Part shown: positions 46,101 to 54,209 of the stretch, piece after piece
How positions within the stretch are numbered: the stretch's first letter is position 1
Layout of the letters: each line of letters begins with the position of its first letter
Assembly: GCA_017462015.1 (NCBI GenBank)
Contig: JAFTRX010000071.1
Location: 1-64,000, forward strand
DNA from: Lentisphaeria bacterium
GTDB taxonomy: Bacteria > Verrucomicrobiota > Lentisphaeria > Victivallales > Victivallaceae
Direction of reading: 5' to 3'
DNA: 64,000 nucleotides
Program-made: the position numbers and the translations under genes
The notes under the pieces: model-generated
Seen by the model: the letters and a program-made list of their open reading frames with translations, nothing else
Told to the model about the DNA's origin: nothing
Database searches by the model: none

Positions 46101-46890
46101 CGGCATACCACGAAGCGATCTCGCTCCAGTTTTGAGCCGTACTGGTCAAAACGCGCATGGCGCAGCGGTATAAGGGCGGCATCCCCGGTTCCGGGATGAG
46201 CTGCGGAACATTTCTGGCTTGCCAGCGGTAAATCATCCGGTCGCCGCTTTGCGTTTTGGTAAAGGTCAACGCGCCTTTAACTTCATCCTTTACCGCGATG
46301 GAACGCAACGGACGGCTTGCCGGAGCATCTATGGTGTAAGTGTAATTCTCTACAGGACAATCTGATTGCAGTACGGCAAAGCCGCTCCACTGTCCGGGAA
46401 TACGGGATTTGAAGGTCTCCTCTTTTCTGGTGATGTTGAGCGTATCCCCCACTTCCAGATCGGGGATGGTGAATGAGAGCTGTTTGCTGTTGGGATCATA
46501 GATGCGTGCGCTCATCTGGCTGTGGTCGATGGAAACGACTGCCAGTTTTGCCGGGTCAAGGATGATTTTTCTGCCGTCCGGCTTGGTCACACTCAAATGA
46601 GTGACTGAAATTTTTTCATAATTGGTGTGGAAACGGAAGAGCAGGGTCCGCAGTTCGTCGCGCCCTTTGGTGGTCAGCACCCGGTAGGAAAATGTATCTG
46701 TGGAGACGGACGTTCCGTCGGGATTGTAACGGATGAACTCGTCATCCGAGAGCAAAATGGCATTGGCATTGGGGTATTTTTTATCCAAAGAGCAGGAGCG
46801 GACCGCCCGGGATGGTTCAGCCGCATGCGGTGTCCGGCAGCCGGATAGCACCAGCGCGGTCAGAAAAAGTATATAAAAAATCTGTTTCAT
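43159..46890 (-). CDS. Fused tandem DUF3857/transglutaminase-like lipoprotein
   Basis: 1243 residues. The lipobox LSGC puts lipid on C18. Two copies of the DUF3857 plus transglutaminase-core arrangement are fused. The first (about 45-620) has an intact Cys336 (GHGVCRDKA), His376 (FNHAIVGV) and Asp392 (LMDPTF). The second (about 665-1225) matches the layout but has Ser936 (GVGNSADRA), Ser for His (FSSIILKI) and Asn for Asp. So one active and one probably inactive catalytic core. DUF3857 is a periplasmic domain of unknown role. First of a seven-gene operon; only a weak TTCACA/TATATA promoter was seen near 46910-46950. Confidence 0.85.
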   Translation of the reverse strand: MKQIFYILFLTALVLSGCRTPHAAEPSRAVRSCSLDKKYPNANAILLSDDEFIRYNPDGTSVSTDTFSYRVLTTKGRDELRTLLFRFHTNYEKISVTHLSVTKPDGRKIILDPAKLAVVSIDHSQMSARIYDPNSKQLSFTIPDLEVGDTLNITRKEETFKSRIPGQWSGFAVLQSDCPVENYTYTIDAPASRPLRSIAVKDEVKGALTFTKTQSGDRMIYRWQARNVPQLIPEPGMPPLYRCAMRVLTSTAQNWSEIASWYADLCAPRLAAVTPEMKNFVQKTIAGKKSDMEKITSLFQYVSQRIRYTGITDEETAPGYEPHDVSRTFERGHGVCRDKAALLVSLLKLAGFEAYPVLFMSGYPKDDDVPNIYFNHAIVGVKGKDGKDILMDPTFETTTDLLPAYLGNCSYLVATKKPTTLKRSPVIPAENNLLDIDNVAEISGSTLSGKVEMDFKGIHDQMYRATFSEWKPEEVRRYFAGALRDIIPGAELKKCTVTPANIRNMAEPLQVVLEYTAPDFIAESKLAPLALPEFASRFGTIRNLYNALKLEKRRFPLEALPRAVTEKFTLKLAPGISIKSIPEKVDVSIPHVLRLSREITKNGNILSGKNYFAIDTAEFTPADYLKAKAALAKFESASHSLPLIETALPPAKKSLSAADYPGADSLIISDIRTIKFHTPNSWDDVRTIKRKIFTYGGAVEHSTVNIPYHPLMEDVEISGEFITPDGKKHTLSSKEINHLDAPWAAAAKRYPAGKILTAAFPGVEPGSTVTYTITRKVKDKPYFYAEMHSRTTEPALLRKMTITPARRMVLSYTRPAEIQVSPSDDPLIATVENCPALAAEASTPPMDLVVPTFKVFYGKAGDFAKKLDATLRKKIIVTPKIRELAEKIKQNSRNDVDALHKFVTENIVEAGPALNEAPWSIFSTPEETLKSGVGNSADRAILYAALCKALKIKYSFIAVSTMPFRLNPELTFFDKSSFSSIILKIDLGGYLNASDRYDQPGNLYGYNKICCDITNRKWLESLSLYENSNDRTIECNIAVKDDSSAAIAITERHCGIYFPALNRKLSTSTPEELKQFFQSKVAAISQSATLKDFSFDAKYATIKYQFTIPGFLIKSGKYHTFELPLAKNFASMLRLSGEKRTLPYQRNINDSYSVQYSLTLPKNLKYISPAACSPNRRSFTSAELPPGSEFVKWITGYGQKITIAYMLSLPFETLQPQEFQNLFKLNKLLNDPSLRQVILEERK

Positions 46891-46964
46891 AGCAAAAATT
46901 CCTTATGTTCTATATAAAATATACATTAATTTTGTGAAAAAATAAAATGATTTTCAAGAAAAAT

Positions 46965-46993
46965 TTGAAAAATCATACTTTTGCGGTTATATT
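46965..46993 (+). promoter_or_regulatory. Sigma70-type promoter of the 32-residue basic protein
   Basis: TTGAAA (46965-46970), a 17-base spacer and TATATT (46988-46993) lie 51 bases ahead of the ATG at 47045. Confidence 0.7.
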
Positions 46994-47044
46994 TAATAAA
47001 ACGCATGAGTTTTTGTTGTTTTTTTAACGAAAGGAATTATTGTC

Positions 47045-47143
47045 ATGGGACAGCAACTCAACAAGATCATCAAACGTCGTCGCCGCAAAGCTTACCTGGA
47101 ACGCATTCGTGAGCGTGTCAAAGCTCAGATTGCCGCCAAGTAA
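47045..47143 (+). CDS. Very small, strongly basic protein (32 residues)
   Basis: This gene encodes 32 residues with seven Arg and five Lys against two Glu. Residues 1-14 carry the MGQQLNKIIKRRRR core, and the rest has helical repeats (RIRERVK). It has a strong promoter (46965-46993), an AAAGGA ribosome-binding site at ideal distance, and a terminator hairpin at 47174-47211. All three make it a very probable real gene. It looks like an RNA-binding or ribosome-associated peptide; I seem to recall similar short proteins in Verrucomicrobia/Lentisphaerae but cannot confirm. No known enzyme or toxin family. Confidence 0.68.
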   Translation: MGQQLNKIIKRRRRKAYLERIRERVKAQIAAK

Positions 47144-47173
47144 CTGTCGGCAGCGTCAAGCTGTGTGATTGTA

Positions 47174-47222
47174 AGCCGGAGACAACCGCCAAATCGCGGA
47201 GGTGTCCGGCTCAATCTTTTTT
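47174..47222 (+). terminator. Rho-independent terminator (or attenuator) before ispF
   Basis: A 7-bp outer stem AGCCGGA (47174-47180) with TCCGGCT (47205-47211), plus an inner stem near 47186-47199, is followed by a T-run at 47216-47222. It ends the small-protein transcript only a few bases before the ispF ribosome-binding site (47223-47229), so read-through would drive ispF. Confidence 0.72.
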
Positions 47223-47234
47223 AAGGAGGTGCAA

Positions 47235-47711
47235 ATGGATATCCGTATCGGTCAGGGTTTTGATGTTCACAAATTTGCAGAAAACCGGGAGCTGGTTCTC
47301 TGCGGAGTGCATGTGCCGTGTGAAGCTGGTTTACTCGGACACAGCGATGCTGATGTGGCAACTCATGCGTTGATGGATGCTCTGCTTGGAGCGCTTGCTT
47401 TGTCAGATATAGGGAGCCATTTCCCGGACAACGATGACGCTTTCAAAGATATCGACAGCACCTTGCTGTTGAAAAAAGTTCTTGAACTGCCGGAGTTCGC
47501 CCCGTGGCAAATCGGCAATCTGGATGTGACCATCATCGCCCAGAAGCCGAAATTGGCTCCCTACCGGGAGGCGATGCGGATGCGTTTGGCACAAGTTTGC
47601 AATATCGGTATCGACCGGGTGTCGGTCAAGTTTACCACGACAGAAAAACTGGGCTTTACCGGGCGCGGCGAAGGCATCGCTGCGAGCGCGGTCGTGTTGT
47701 TGAGCAAATAA
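47235..47711 (+). CDS. ispF: 2-C-methyl-D-erythritol 2,4-cyclodiphosphate synthase
   Basis: 158 residues, standard for IspF. It cyclises CDP-methylerythritol 2-phosphate in the MEP pathway. Seen: the zinc site [34 protein letters not shown], and [21 protein letters not shown]. The ATG follows AAGGAGG with 5 bases of space, overlapping the T-run of the upstream terminator. A GT-C gene follows after 14 bases. Confidence 0.97.
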   Translation: MDIRIGQGFDVHKFAENRELVLCGVHVPCEAGLLGHSDADVATHALMDALLGALALSDIGSHFPDNDDAFKDIDSTLLLKKVLELPEFAPWQIGNLDVTIIAQKPKLAPYREAMRMRLAQVCNIGIDRVSVKFTTTEKLGFTGRGEGIAASAVVLLSK

Positions 47712-47725
47712 AACCGGAGTAAAAG

Positions 47726-49090
47726 ATGAACCGGAAAAAGCTGTATGGAATTTACGGCGGATTATTTCTGCTGGCGCTGTTGCTGAGAATGACGATGGCA
47801 ATCTTTGCCAACTGCGAAAGTGAAGTGAGAACAGTACGCCCCGATACTGCCGGATACCTGACTCCGGCACGCTCGCTGGTCGAAGATGGTTCGTACAATT
47901 CCACGCGGCGCCCGCCCGGATTGCCGGTGCTGGCGGCGGCGGTATTCAAGTGCGGCGGGGGGATTCGGGTATTGAGTTTTATTCTTGCCGGAGTGTCGGC
48001 GCTGACGGTTCTTGCGGTCGCGCGGGCAGGATTTTTATATAAAGGTCACGCTGGAGGCGTGATCGCAGGAACGCTTTACGCACTTAATCCCACGGTGTTG
48101 GGGAACGCTCCGCTGTTGTTGACTGATACGCTTGCCGGAGTGTTTGCGGCGTTGCAATATATGTTTTTTCTGGAATTTTACCGGAGCAAACAGTGGTGGG
48201 GATTTTTTGCCTGTGCCGGAGTCGCAGCTCTGGGAACACTTATCCGTCCGGTGAATATGCTTTTTATTTTGCCGCTGATATTCCTTTTATTGTGTATGAG
48301 GGGAATCAGTTGGAAAAAGAAAATTACCGCAGCTGTGACCGGTTTTCTGCTCTTTGCATCCATAATTTTTCCGTGGATGCTGCGCAATGCGATGTGCGGT
48401 GCCGGTTTTTGCGTTGATACCAATACCGGCGCGATGTATCACCAGAATGGAGCAATGCTTCTGGGCGAAGTTTCCGGGCGCGGTTATGAGTTTGAAAAAC
48501 AGCGTATCATTTGGGAACAGGAGGAACTCTTCCGGGATACGGCCCGTTTTCCCGATGAAAAGAGCCGGGAGGAGTATCGGATAAGCGCTTATAAAAAATT
48601 GGTAAAAGAGCATTTTTTCATCTGGCTCAAGCAGCAGATGAACTATCAGATACTTTTTCCGGATATCCCATCGTTTCTGGAGTGTCTGGGCGTGACCTCT
48701 TCCGACCGGGGTACGATGGCAGTCTTGAAAGAGCAGGGGGTAATGGCTGCCGTGAAACACTACTTCGGCAAAAATTGGTTCCTTGTGATCGTGACAGTTC
48801 TGCCGCTGATACTGGTTGCCGCAGTGAGCTATGCCGGAGCGCTGGGAAAATTGGTGCTGGATATAAAGGACATCAAAAACAAATATATGGAAATTTTTGT
48901 CTTTGGAGCATTTGTTTACTATTATCTGTTTTTGCCCGGAGCGATCACGGCTCCGCGTTATCAGATACCGGCACTGCCGTGTCTGTGTGTGATGGCGGCG
49001 CAAATGCTGCTGGCTATGTTGAAGTATTTCCGGAACAGGGGAACTGGGAGAACCGGGGATGACGAACCTGAAAAAGCGGTTGTCAGTTGA
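47726..49090 (+). CDS. GT-C type membrane glycosyltransferase (family 39-like)
   Basis: 454 residues with about 10-11 hydrophobic helices. The first periplasmic loop has an acidic motif (VRPDTAGYLTPARSLVEDGSY), then RRPPGLPVLAA, the family 39 pattern. A soluble central region (about 215-315) follows. It belongs to the group using polyprenyl-phosphate sugars on the periplasmic face. It overlaps comEC by 32 bases. Acceptor unknown. Confidence 0.78.
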   Translation: MNRKKLYGIYGGLFLLALLLRMTMAIFANCESEVRTVRPDTAGYLTPARSLVEDGSYNSTRRPPGLPVLAAAVFKCGGGIRVLSFILAGVSALTVLAVARAGFLYKGHAGGVIAGTLYALNPTVLGNAPLLLTDTLAGVFAALQYMFFLEFYRSKQWWGFFACAGVAALGTLIRPVNMLFILPLIFLLLCMRGISWKKKITAAVTGFLLFASIIFPWMLRNAMCGAGFCVDTNTGAMYHQNGAMLLGEVSGRGYEFEKQRIIWEQEELFRDTARFPDEKSREEYRISAYKKLVKEHFFIWLKQQMNYQILFPDIPSFLECLGVTSSDRGTMAVLKEQGVMAAVKHYFGKNWFLVIVTVLPLILVAAVSYAGALGKLVLDIKDIKNKYMEIFVFGAFVYYYLFLPGAITAPRYQIPALPCLCVMAAQMLLAMLKYFRNRGTGRTGDDEPEKAVVS

Positions 49091-51176
49091 TTTCAAGATT
49101 CCTTTGATTCTGGCTTTGGGCGGCGGCTTCGGTGCCGCTGCCGGGTGTGGTTTTATCTCATTTTACTGGTTGCTGTTTCCGGCGGTATTCGGGATTTTTC
49201 TTCCGGCACGGGGACGTATTGCATTGATACTTTCTCTTGTTGCGGCAACTCTTTCAGGAGGATTATGGCGCCGGGAACAAAACAATATCCGCAAAGAATA
49301 TTTTCGTTCAGGTCAGGTCGAAGGAGTGGTGGTCATTCGCGACAACCGGGCAAGCCGTCAACGGGATACTGCTTTAACTTCCCGTATCCGCGGCGAGTTC
49401 AAAGCACACGGCAGCAAGCGGACGGTTCCGGTATTGCTGCGTTTTCCCCAATGGAAGCGCGGTATACCTCTGCTTTATGGAGACCGCTTTGAAGTAACGG
49501 GGGCTTTGCGTGTGCCGGATGCCGCCGGATTTTACTGTGATCGCGATGGAATAATAGAGGCGATACCTCCACCTTATGGTGATGATTTTATGCTCACCGT
49601 AAGAGAATATCGGGAAATCGAAGCGGAAAACAGTTTCAAGCGCTGGTGCTTTTATCTGCGGGAAGCGGCGTTGAAGCGTCTGCTTTGTCATCTGGAAACT
49701 CCGGAAATCAGAAAGATGGCGGCGCGTTTGCTGTTGGGCGCATCGGATGGTGCGGCTCCGGAAGTGAAACGCAACTTTGTTTTATCAGGAATAATCCACT
49801 TGTTTGCCGTTTCCGGAATGCATGTCGGAATATTGGCGCTGGTTGCCGGAATTTTGATCAGGCCGTTGCCGGTAAGGGTGCGCTATTGGCTGCTGACGGT
49901 CATAACCGTATTTTATGTTGCCGCCAGCGGAATGGCAATACCGGCGTTGCGGGCAGGGATGATGATCGGAGTGTGGGCGGTGTTGCGGGCATATTTACTG
50001 CACACGGATGCGGTGAATATTTTGAGTCTGGCATACTTTATTTTGTGCATTGGAGAACCGGATGCCGTTGGTGATTTGGGGGCACAGTACTCTTATGGTA
50101 TCACTGCGGTGCTGATTATGGGAGTGTCTGCGTTGCGGGAACAGTTGCACTTTTCCCGGTGGAAACTGTTTTTGATGCCGGGGAATGCAAAGCTGACCAT
50201 GGGGTATTTGAAAAAGAGCCGGAACCGGAACAGTGTTATTACTGCGGTTGCAGTTCCCGCGCTGGCATTTACCGCTTCTTCAATGCTTACGATGCGGTAC
50301 AGCAAACTCTTTCTGCCGGGAAGCATAATGACCAATTTACTGGTGACATTTATCACTCCGCTGATATTTGTGATTTTTCTCTTCAAGATGATTTTCGGGT
50401 GGATATGGAGCGGCGTGGATCATTTTTCCGGAATAATGCTTGACGGATGTTTCCAACTGCTGAAGTGGTGTTCGGAAATTTCCCTTGCTGTTTTTGGAGA
50501 GCTTCCGGTGATAAAACCTGCATGGTATTTGTGTGCGATATTTTATATATTGCTGTTGACCGGAATATGGCTGAAAGATTTCCGGTACAGATTCGGTATG
50601 TTTCTTGCATGTATTGCAATATTGATGATTCCGGCAGGTCTGGCGGTGCATCGTCCGGCAGAAGTGATCGTTGTTTCCGGCAGTTCCGGGCATCCGCCGC
50701 TGTTGGCGTATTTACCGGAGGGGGAACGCCGGGCGCAGGTGTGCAATATCCCGGACAGTTGGAGCGGCGTTATCGCTGCCGATGAGCTGCTGAGGCGCGG
50801 ATGTAATGAAGCTGAAATTTTCTTTTCCGGAACTTACAATCGCCACAACAGCGGCATGAAAGCTTTTGCCTCCAGAATAAAAGTGGTTGCAATTCATCTG
50901 CCGGAGGGTAAAACTTCGCACTTTTTTGATCGGAATTTACAGTTGGATAAGGGAAAATTCCTGCCGCTCTGCCGTTGCCCCGGAGCGTCGAATGTACAAA
51001 CTTCCGGAGACGGTTCTCTTTCATGGCGCGTTTCCCCGGAACTTAAACTCTGCATTGCAGACGGAGATGATGGCAGGACGGTGACGTGGAGGTTAAAGTC
51101 GCAAATTGAGAAAACGGTAACGATACCGTGGAGCAATCATTTGCTGTTGTGGAGAAGTGCTGTTTTTGAAAAATAA
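49059..51176 (+). CDS. comEC: ComEC/Rec2-family protein lacking an intact nuclease domain
   Basis: 705 residues. N-terminal membrane helices and OB-like domain (about 85-185) are followed by the competence domain (about 220-500) with its HLFAVSGMHVG motif, GASDGAAPEVKRNFVLSGI, and the DLGAQYSYGITAVLIMG phrase. The last about 170 residues resemble a residual metallo-beta-lactamase domain but lack the HxHxDH metal motif; FSGTYNRHNSGM lies where it should be. ComEC forms the channel for single-stranded DNA uptake. The ATG overlaps the upstream gene by 32 bases. Confidence 0.85.
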   Translation: MTNLKKRLSVDFKIPLILALGGGFGAAAGCGFISFYWLLFPAVFGIFLPARGRIALILSLVAATLSGGLWRREQNNIRKEYFRSGQVEGVVVIRDNRASRQRDTALTSRIRGEFKAHGSKRTVPVLLRFPQWKRGIPLLYGDRFEVTGALRVPDAAGFYCDRDGIIEAIPPPYGDDFMLTVREYREIEAENSFKRWCFYLREAALKRLLCHLETPEIRKMAARLLLGASDGAAPEVKRNFVLSGIIHLFAVSGMHVGILALVAGILIRPLPVRVRYWLLTVITVFYVAASGMAIPALRAGMMIGVWAVLRAYLLHTDAVNILSLAYFILCIGEPDAVGDLGAQYSYGITAVLIMGVSALREQLHFSRWKLFLMPGNAKLTMGYLKKSRNRNSVITAVAVPALAFTASSMLTMRYSKLFLPGSIMTNLLVTFITPLIFVIFLFKMIFGWIWSGVDHFSGIMLDGCFQLLKWCSEISLAVFGELPVIKPAWYLCAIFYILLLTGIWLKDFRYRFGMFLACIAILMIPAGLAVHRPAEVIVVSGSSGHPPLLAYLPEGERRAQVCNIPDSWSGVIAADELLRRGCNEAEIFFSGTYNRHNSGMKAFASRIKVVAIHLPEGKTSHFFDRNLQLDKGKFLPLCRCPGASNVQTSGDGSLSWRVSPELKLCIADGDDGRTVTWRLKSQIEKTVTIPWSNHLLLWRSAVFEK

Positions 51177-51213
51177 AAAACGGTAAAAAATTGCTTTTTT
51201 CCGGCGAAAATAA

Positions 51214-51242
51214 TTGATTTTTTTTGTCGCAGGATTTATATT
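51214..51242 (+). promoter_or_regulatory. Sigma70-type promoter of the antiporter-cysS operon
   Basis: TTGATT (51214-51219), a 17-base spacer and TATATT (51237-51242) lie 43 bases ahead of the antiporter ATG at 51286. Confidence 0.65.
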
Positions 51243-51285
51243 ATTATTCAACCGTAAATTCAGCGTAAAAATAAGGTTTGTGCAA

Positions 51286-52755
51286 ATGTTTTTTGATACA
51301 GCATTGACAATAGTCGGAGTGTTGCTGCTCGTAGGCGCATTGTCATGCAAAATATCCAGCAGATTCAATCTGCCGACATTGCTGCTCTTTCTGGCAGCAG
51401 GTGCGGTCGCTGAATATTTCATACCGGTCGAAGGCAGCGGATTTGTTGAACAAATAAACCATTTCGGTATAATTTCCATGGCATACATCCTCTATTCCGG
51501 AGGATTGGAGACCGATGTTGCCGCCTTGCGTGGAGTGGGGGTGCGCGGTGGAATACTTGCGGTGTTCGGAGTTGCGCTGACAGCGCTGGTCACCGGGATC
51601 GGGACGTACATTGTCTTTGCCGGAAAATTCCCTTTTCTCTGGTGTTTGCTGCTTGGAGCGTTGATATCGTCCACCGATGCGGCGGCGGTATTTTCGATTT
51701 TGCGCGGCAGAAGTGTCGGGTTGAGGGGAGATTTGCAGCCGCTTCTGGAATTGGAGTCAGGAAGCAACGACCCGATGGCGGCGTTTCTGACGGTTGCTTT
51801 GTGTTCGCTTTGCACCGGAGAAGCTCCCGGCAACCTTTTATTTGAGATACCGATGGTCTTTTACCGTCTCGGCGGCGGAGTGTTGATGGGAATACTTTTC
51901 GGCTGGGGCGGAAAACATCTTTTCCGGGTCCGGTTGGATTTTGAAGGACTTTATTTTGTTCTCAGCGTGGCGCTGGTGCTGTTGTGTTACGGCGCGGCGC
52001 AGCTGGTGCAGACCAACGGTTTTATGGCGTGTTATGTGTGCGGCGTTTACATGAGCGGCGCGGTGTACAATTATAAGCGCGGTTTGGTCAAGTTTCACAA
52101 TGCCGTTGCGTGGCTGATGCAAGTCGGACTCTTTATTCTGCTGGGATTTCTGGCTTCTCCGGAACATCTGGTGGAGCGTGGCGTGTGGGTTCCGGGAGTG
52201 GTGCTGGCGTTGCTTTTGATGTTTGTGGCACGCCCGGTGTCTATCTTTATATGTCTTTCGGCGAGCCGCCACAACTGGCGGGAAAAACTGTTGATCTCCT
52301 GGGTCGGGATCCGTGGCGCGGCACCGATAGTGTTGGCGACCTTCCCGCTGGCGATGGGAGTTGAACACGCTGAAATGATATTCCGTCTGGTCTTCTTTAT
52401 GGTTATTTTGTCCGTGCTTATTCAGGGGTGGACGTTGATGCCGGTCGCCCGGTTGCTGAAGATGGCGAAAAATGTATCCTCCCGTGGGGCGCGGGCTCCG
52501 CTGGAACTGGAGATAATGGATGGTCATTGCGACCAGGAGATGAAGGAGTTTGAAGTTGCCTCCGCATCGGAACTGGTTGGAAAAACTCTTGCGGAAATTT
52601 CCTTCCCGCCCGGCGTTCTGGTGACGATGATACGGCGTGACGGAAAGTTTACTCCGGCACACGGCAACAGTAAAATTGCCGCCGGTGACGGATTGCTGAT
52701 AATGGCAGAAACGCAGTTGTTGACGGCCGTGGAAAAACGATTTTTTAACTTTTAG
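51286..52755 (+). CDS. CPA1-type cation/proton antiporter (CvrA/NhaP2-like)
   Basis: 489 residues with about 12 hydrophobic helices: LLLVGALSCKISSRFNLPTLLLFLAAG, the SSTDAAAVFS ion-binding region, LLELESGSNDPMA with its aspartate, and VGIRGAAPIVLATFPL. The C-terminal about 75 residues form a TrkA-C (RCK-C)-like domain with FEVASASELVGKTLAEI. It exchanges K+ or Na+ for protons. The ATG at 51286 has an AAGG site. cysS follows after 19 bases. Confidence 0.88.
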   Translation: MFFDTALTIVGVLLLVGALSCKISSRFNLPTLLLFLAAGAVAEYFIPVEGSGFVEQINHFGIISMAYILYSGGLETDVAALRGVGVRGGILAVFGVALTALVTGIGTYIVFAGKFPFLWCLLLGALISSTDAAAVFSILRGRSVGLRGDLQPLLELESGSNDPMAAFLTVALCSLCTGEAPGNLLFEIPMVFYRLGGGVLMGILFGWGGKHLFRVRLDFEGLYFVLSVALVLLCYGAAQLVQTNGFMACYVCGVYMSGAVYNYKRGLVKFHNAVAWLMQVGLFILLGFLASPEHLVERGVWVPGVVLALLLMFVARPVSIFICLSASRHNWREKLLISWVGIRGAAPIVLATFPLAMGVEHAEMIFRLVFFMVILSVLIQGWTLMPVARLLKMAKNVSSRGARAPLELEIMDGHCDQEMKEFEVASASELVGKTLAEISFPPGVLVTMIRRDGKFTPAHGNSKIAAGDGLLIMAETQLLTAVEKRFFNF

Positions 52756-52774
52756 ATAATGTAGGAGTATATTT

Positions 52775-54187
52775 ATGGAACTGAAATTTTACAACACTTT
52801 GAGTCGGAATCTGGATACCTTTCAAGCTCTGACACCGGGCTGTGTCCGGATGTACACCTGCGGACCTACGGTGTACAACTTTGCTCATATCGGAAACTTC
52901 CGGGCTTACACCTTTGAAGATATTCTGCGCCGGACGCTGGAATATTTCGGATACACCGTGACTCAGGTGATGAATCTCACCGACGTCGATGATAAAACCA
53001 TCCGCGACTCCCGGGCGGCAAAGCTGCCGCTGCAGGTGTTTACAAGAAAGTACAAAGATGCGTTTTTCGATGACATCAAGACCTTAAACATTGAGTCTGC
53101 GGAGGTTTATCCTGCGGCAACCGACCACATTCAGGAGATGATTGCTCTTATTGAGACGCTCATGGAAAAAGGTTTTGCTTACAAAGCATCGGATGGCTGT
53201 GTTTATTTCTCCATCGCCAAGTTTGAAAAATACGGTCAGCTTGCCCGTATCGACCGGGACAACCAGCGTGACGGCGTGCGTATTTCCAATGATGAATACG
53301 CCAAAGATGCTGTCGGTGACTTTGCCCTCTGGAAAGCATGGGATGAGGTCGACGGCGATGTTGCCTGGGACAGCCCGTGGGGCAAGGGACATCCCGGTTG
53401 GCACATAGAATGCAGTGCCATGTCGATGAAATATCTCGGAGATAGCTTTGACATCCATACCGGCGGCGTGGACAACATGTTCCCGCACCACGAAGACGAA
53501 ATCGCCCAGAGCGAAGCGGTTACCGGCAAAAAATGGGTCAACTACTGGCTCCATTGCGAACACCTTATGGTCGACAATACCAAAATGTCCAAGAGTTTGG
53601 GCAACTTTTTCACCTTGCGTGATTTGCTGGACAAAGGTTGGACCGGACGGGAAATACGCTGGGTGCTTATTGGTGCCCATTACCGCAAAAAGCTCAATTT
53701 TACCTTTGATGCTTTGAAACTTGCCCGGGAAACGCTCAATAAGTTTGATGAATTTTTCAAACGTATGCGTTCAATTAAAAATGAAGGCAACGGTCACTCT
53801 GCTGCTGAAGCGGTTCGCGATGCCAAACTGGCGTTTGCTTCTGCTTTGGCGGATGACCTCAATATCTCTCCGGCACTGGCGGCACTTTTTGATTTGATGC
53901 GCAAAATCAACCGTCTGGCAGACGATGGTCAGCTTGATGCTACCGGCGCAGAGGCGGTATTGGTCACGTTCCGGGATTTTGACCGGGTGATTGGTTGTTT
54001 TGATGTTGACAGCGTGAAAGAGGATGATGCTGTTCCGGCGGAAGTTACCGCGCTTGCCGAAGCTCGCGCCGCTGCCCGCAAGGAAAAGAACTGGGCGGAA
54101 AGCGACCGCTTGCGTGATGAGATCGCCAAACTCGGATATACGATCAAAGATGCTCCGGGCAATGTGTGGCAGATTCAGAAAATTTAA
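52775..54187 (+). CDS. cysS: Cysteinyl-tRNA synthetase
   Basis: 470 residues, standard size. Class I signatures: [22 protein letters not shown] with the HIGN motif, and the [16 protein letters not shown] motif. The zinc-binding Cys and His positions are visible around MYTCGPTVY (C28 of the N-terminal region), HIECSAMS and [11 protein letters not shown]. Attaches cysteine to tRNA-Cys. It has a TAGGAG site and is 19 bases downstream of the antiporter gene. Confidence 0.97.
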   Translation: MELKFYNTLSRNLDTFQALTPGCVRMYTCGPTVYNFAHIGNFRAYTFEDILRRTLEYFGYTVTQVMNLTDVDDKTIRDSRAAKLPLQVFTRKYKDAFFDDIKTLNIESAEVYPAATDHIQEMIALIETLMEKGFAYKASDGCVYFSIAKFEKYGQLARIDRDNQRDGVRISNDEYAKDAVGDFALWKAWDEVDGDVAWDSPWGKGHPGWHIECSAMSMKYLGDSFDIHTGGVDNMFPHHEDEIAQSEAVTGKKWVNYWLHCEHLMVDNTKMSKSLGNFFTLRDLLDKGWTGREIRWVLIGAHYRKKLNFTFDALKLARETLNKFDEFFKRMRSIKNEGNGHSAAEAVRDAKLAFASALADDLNISPALAALFDLMRKINRLADDGQLDATGAEAVLVTFRDFDRVIGCFDVDSVKEDDAVPAEVTALAEARAAARKEKNWAESDRLRDEIAKLGYTIKDAPGNVWQIQKI

Positions 54188-54209
54188 TCAAATAAGGGGA
54201 TAGAATTTT

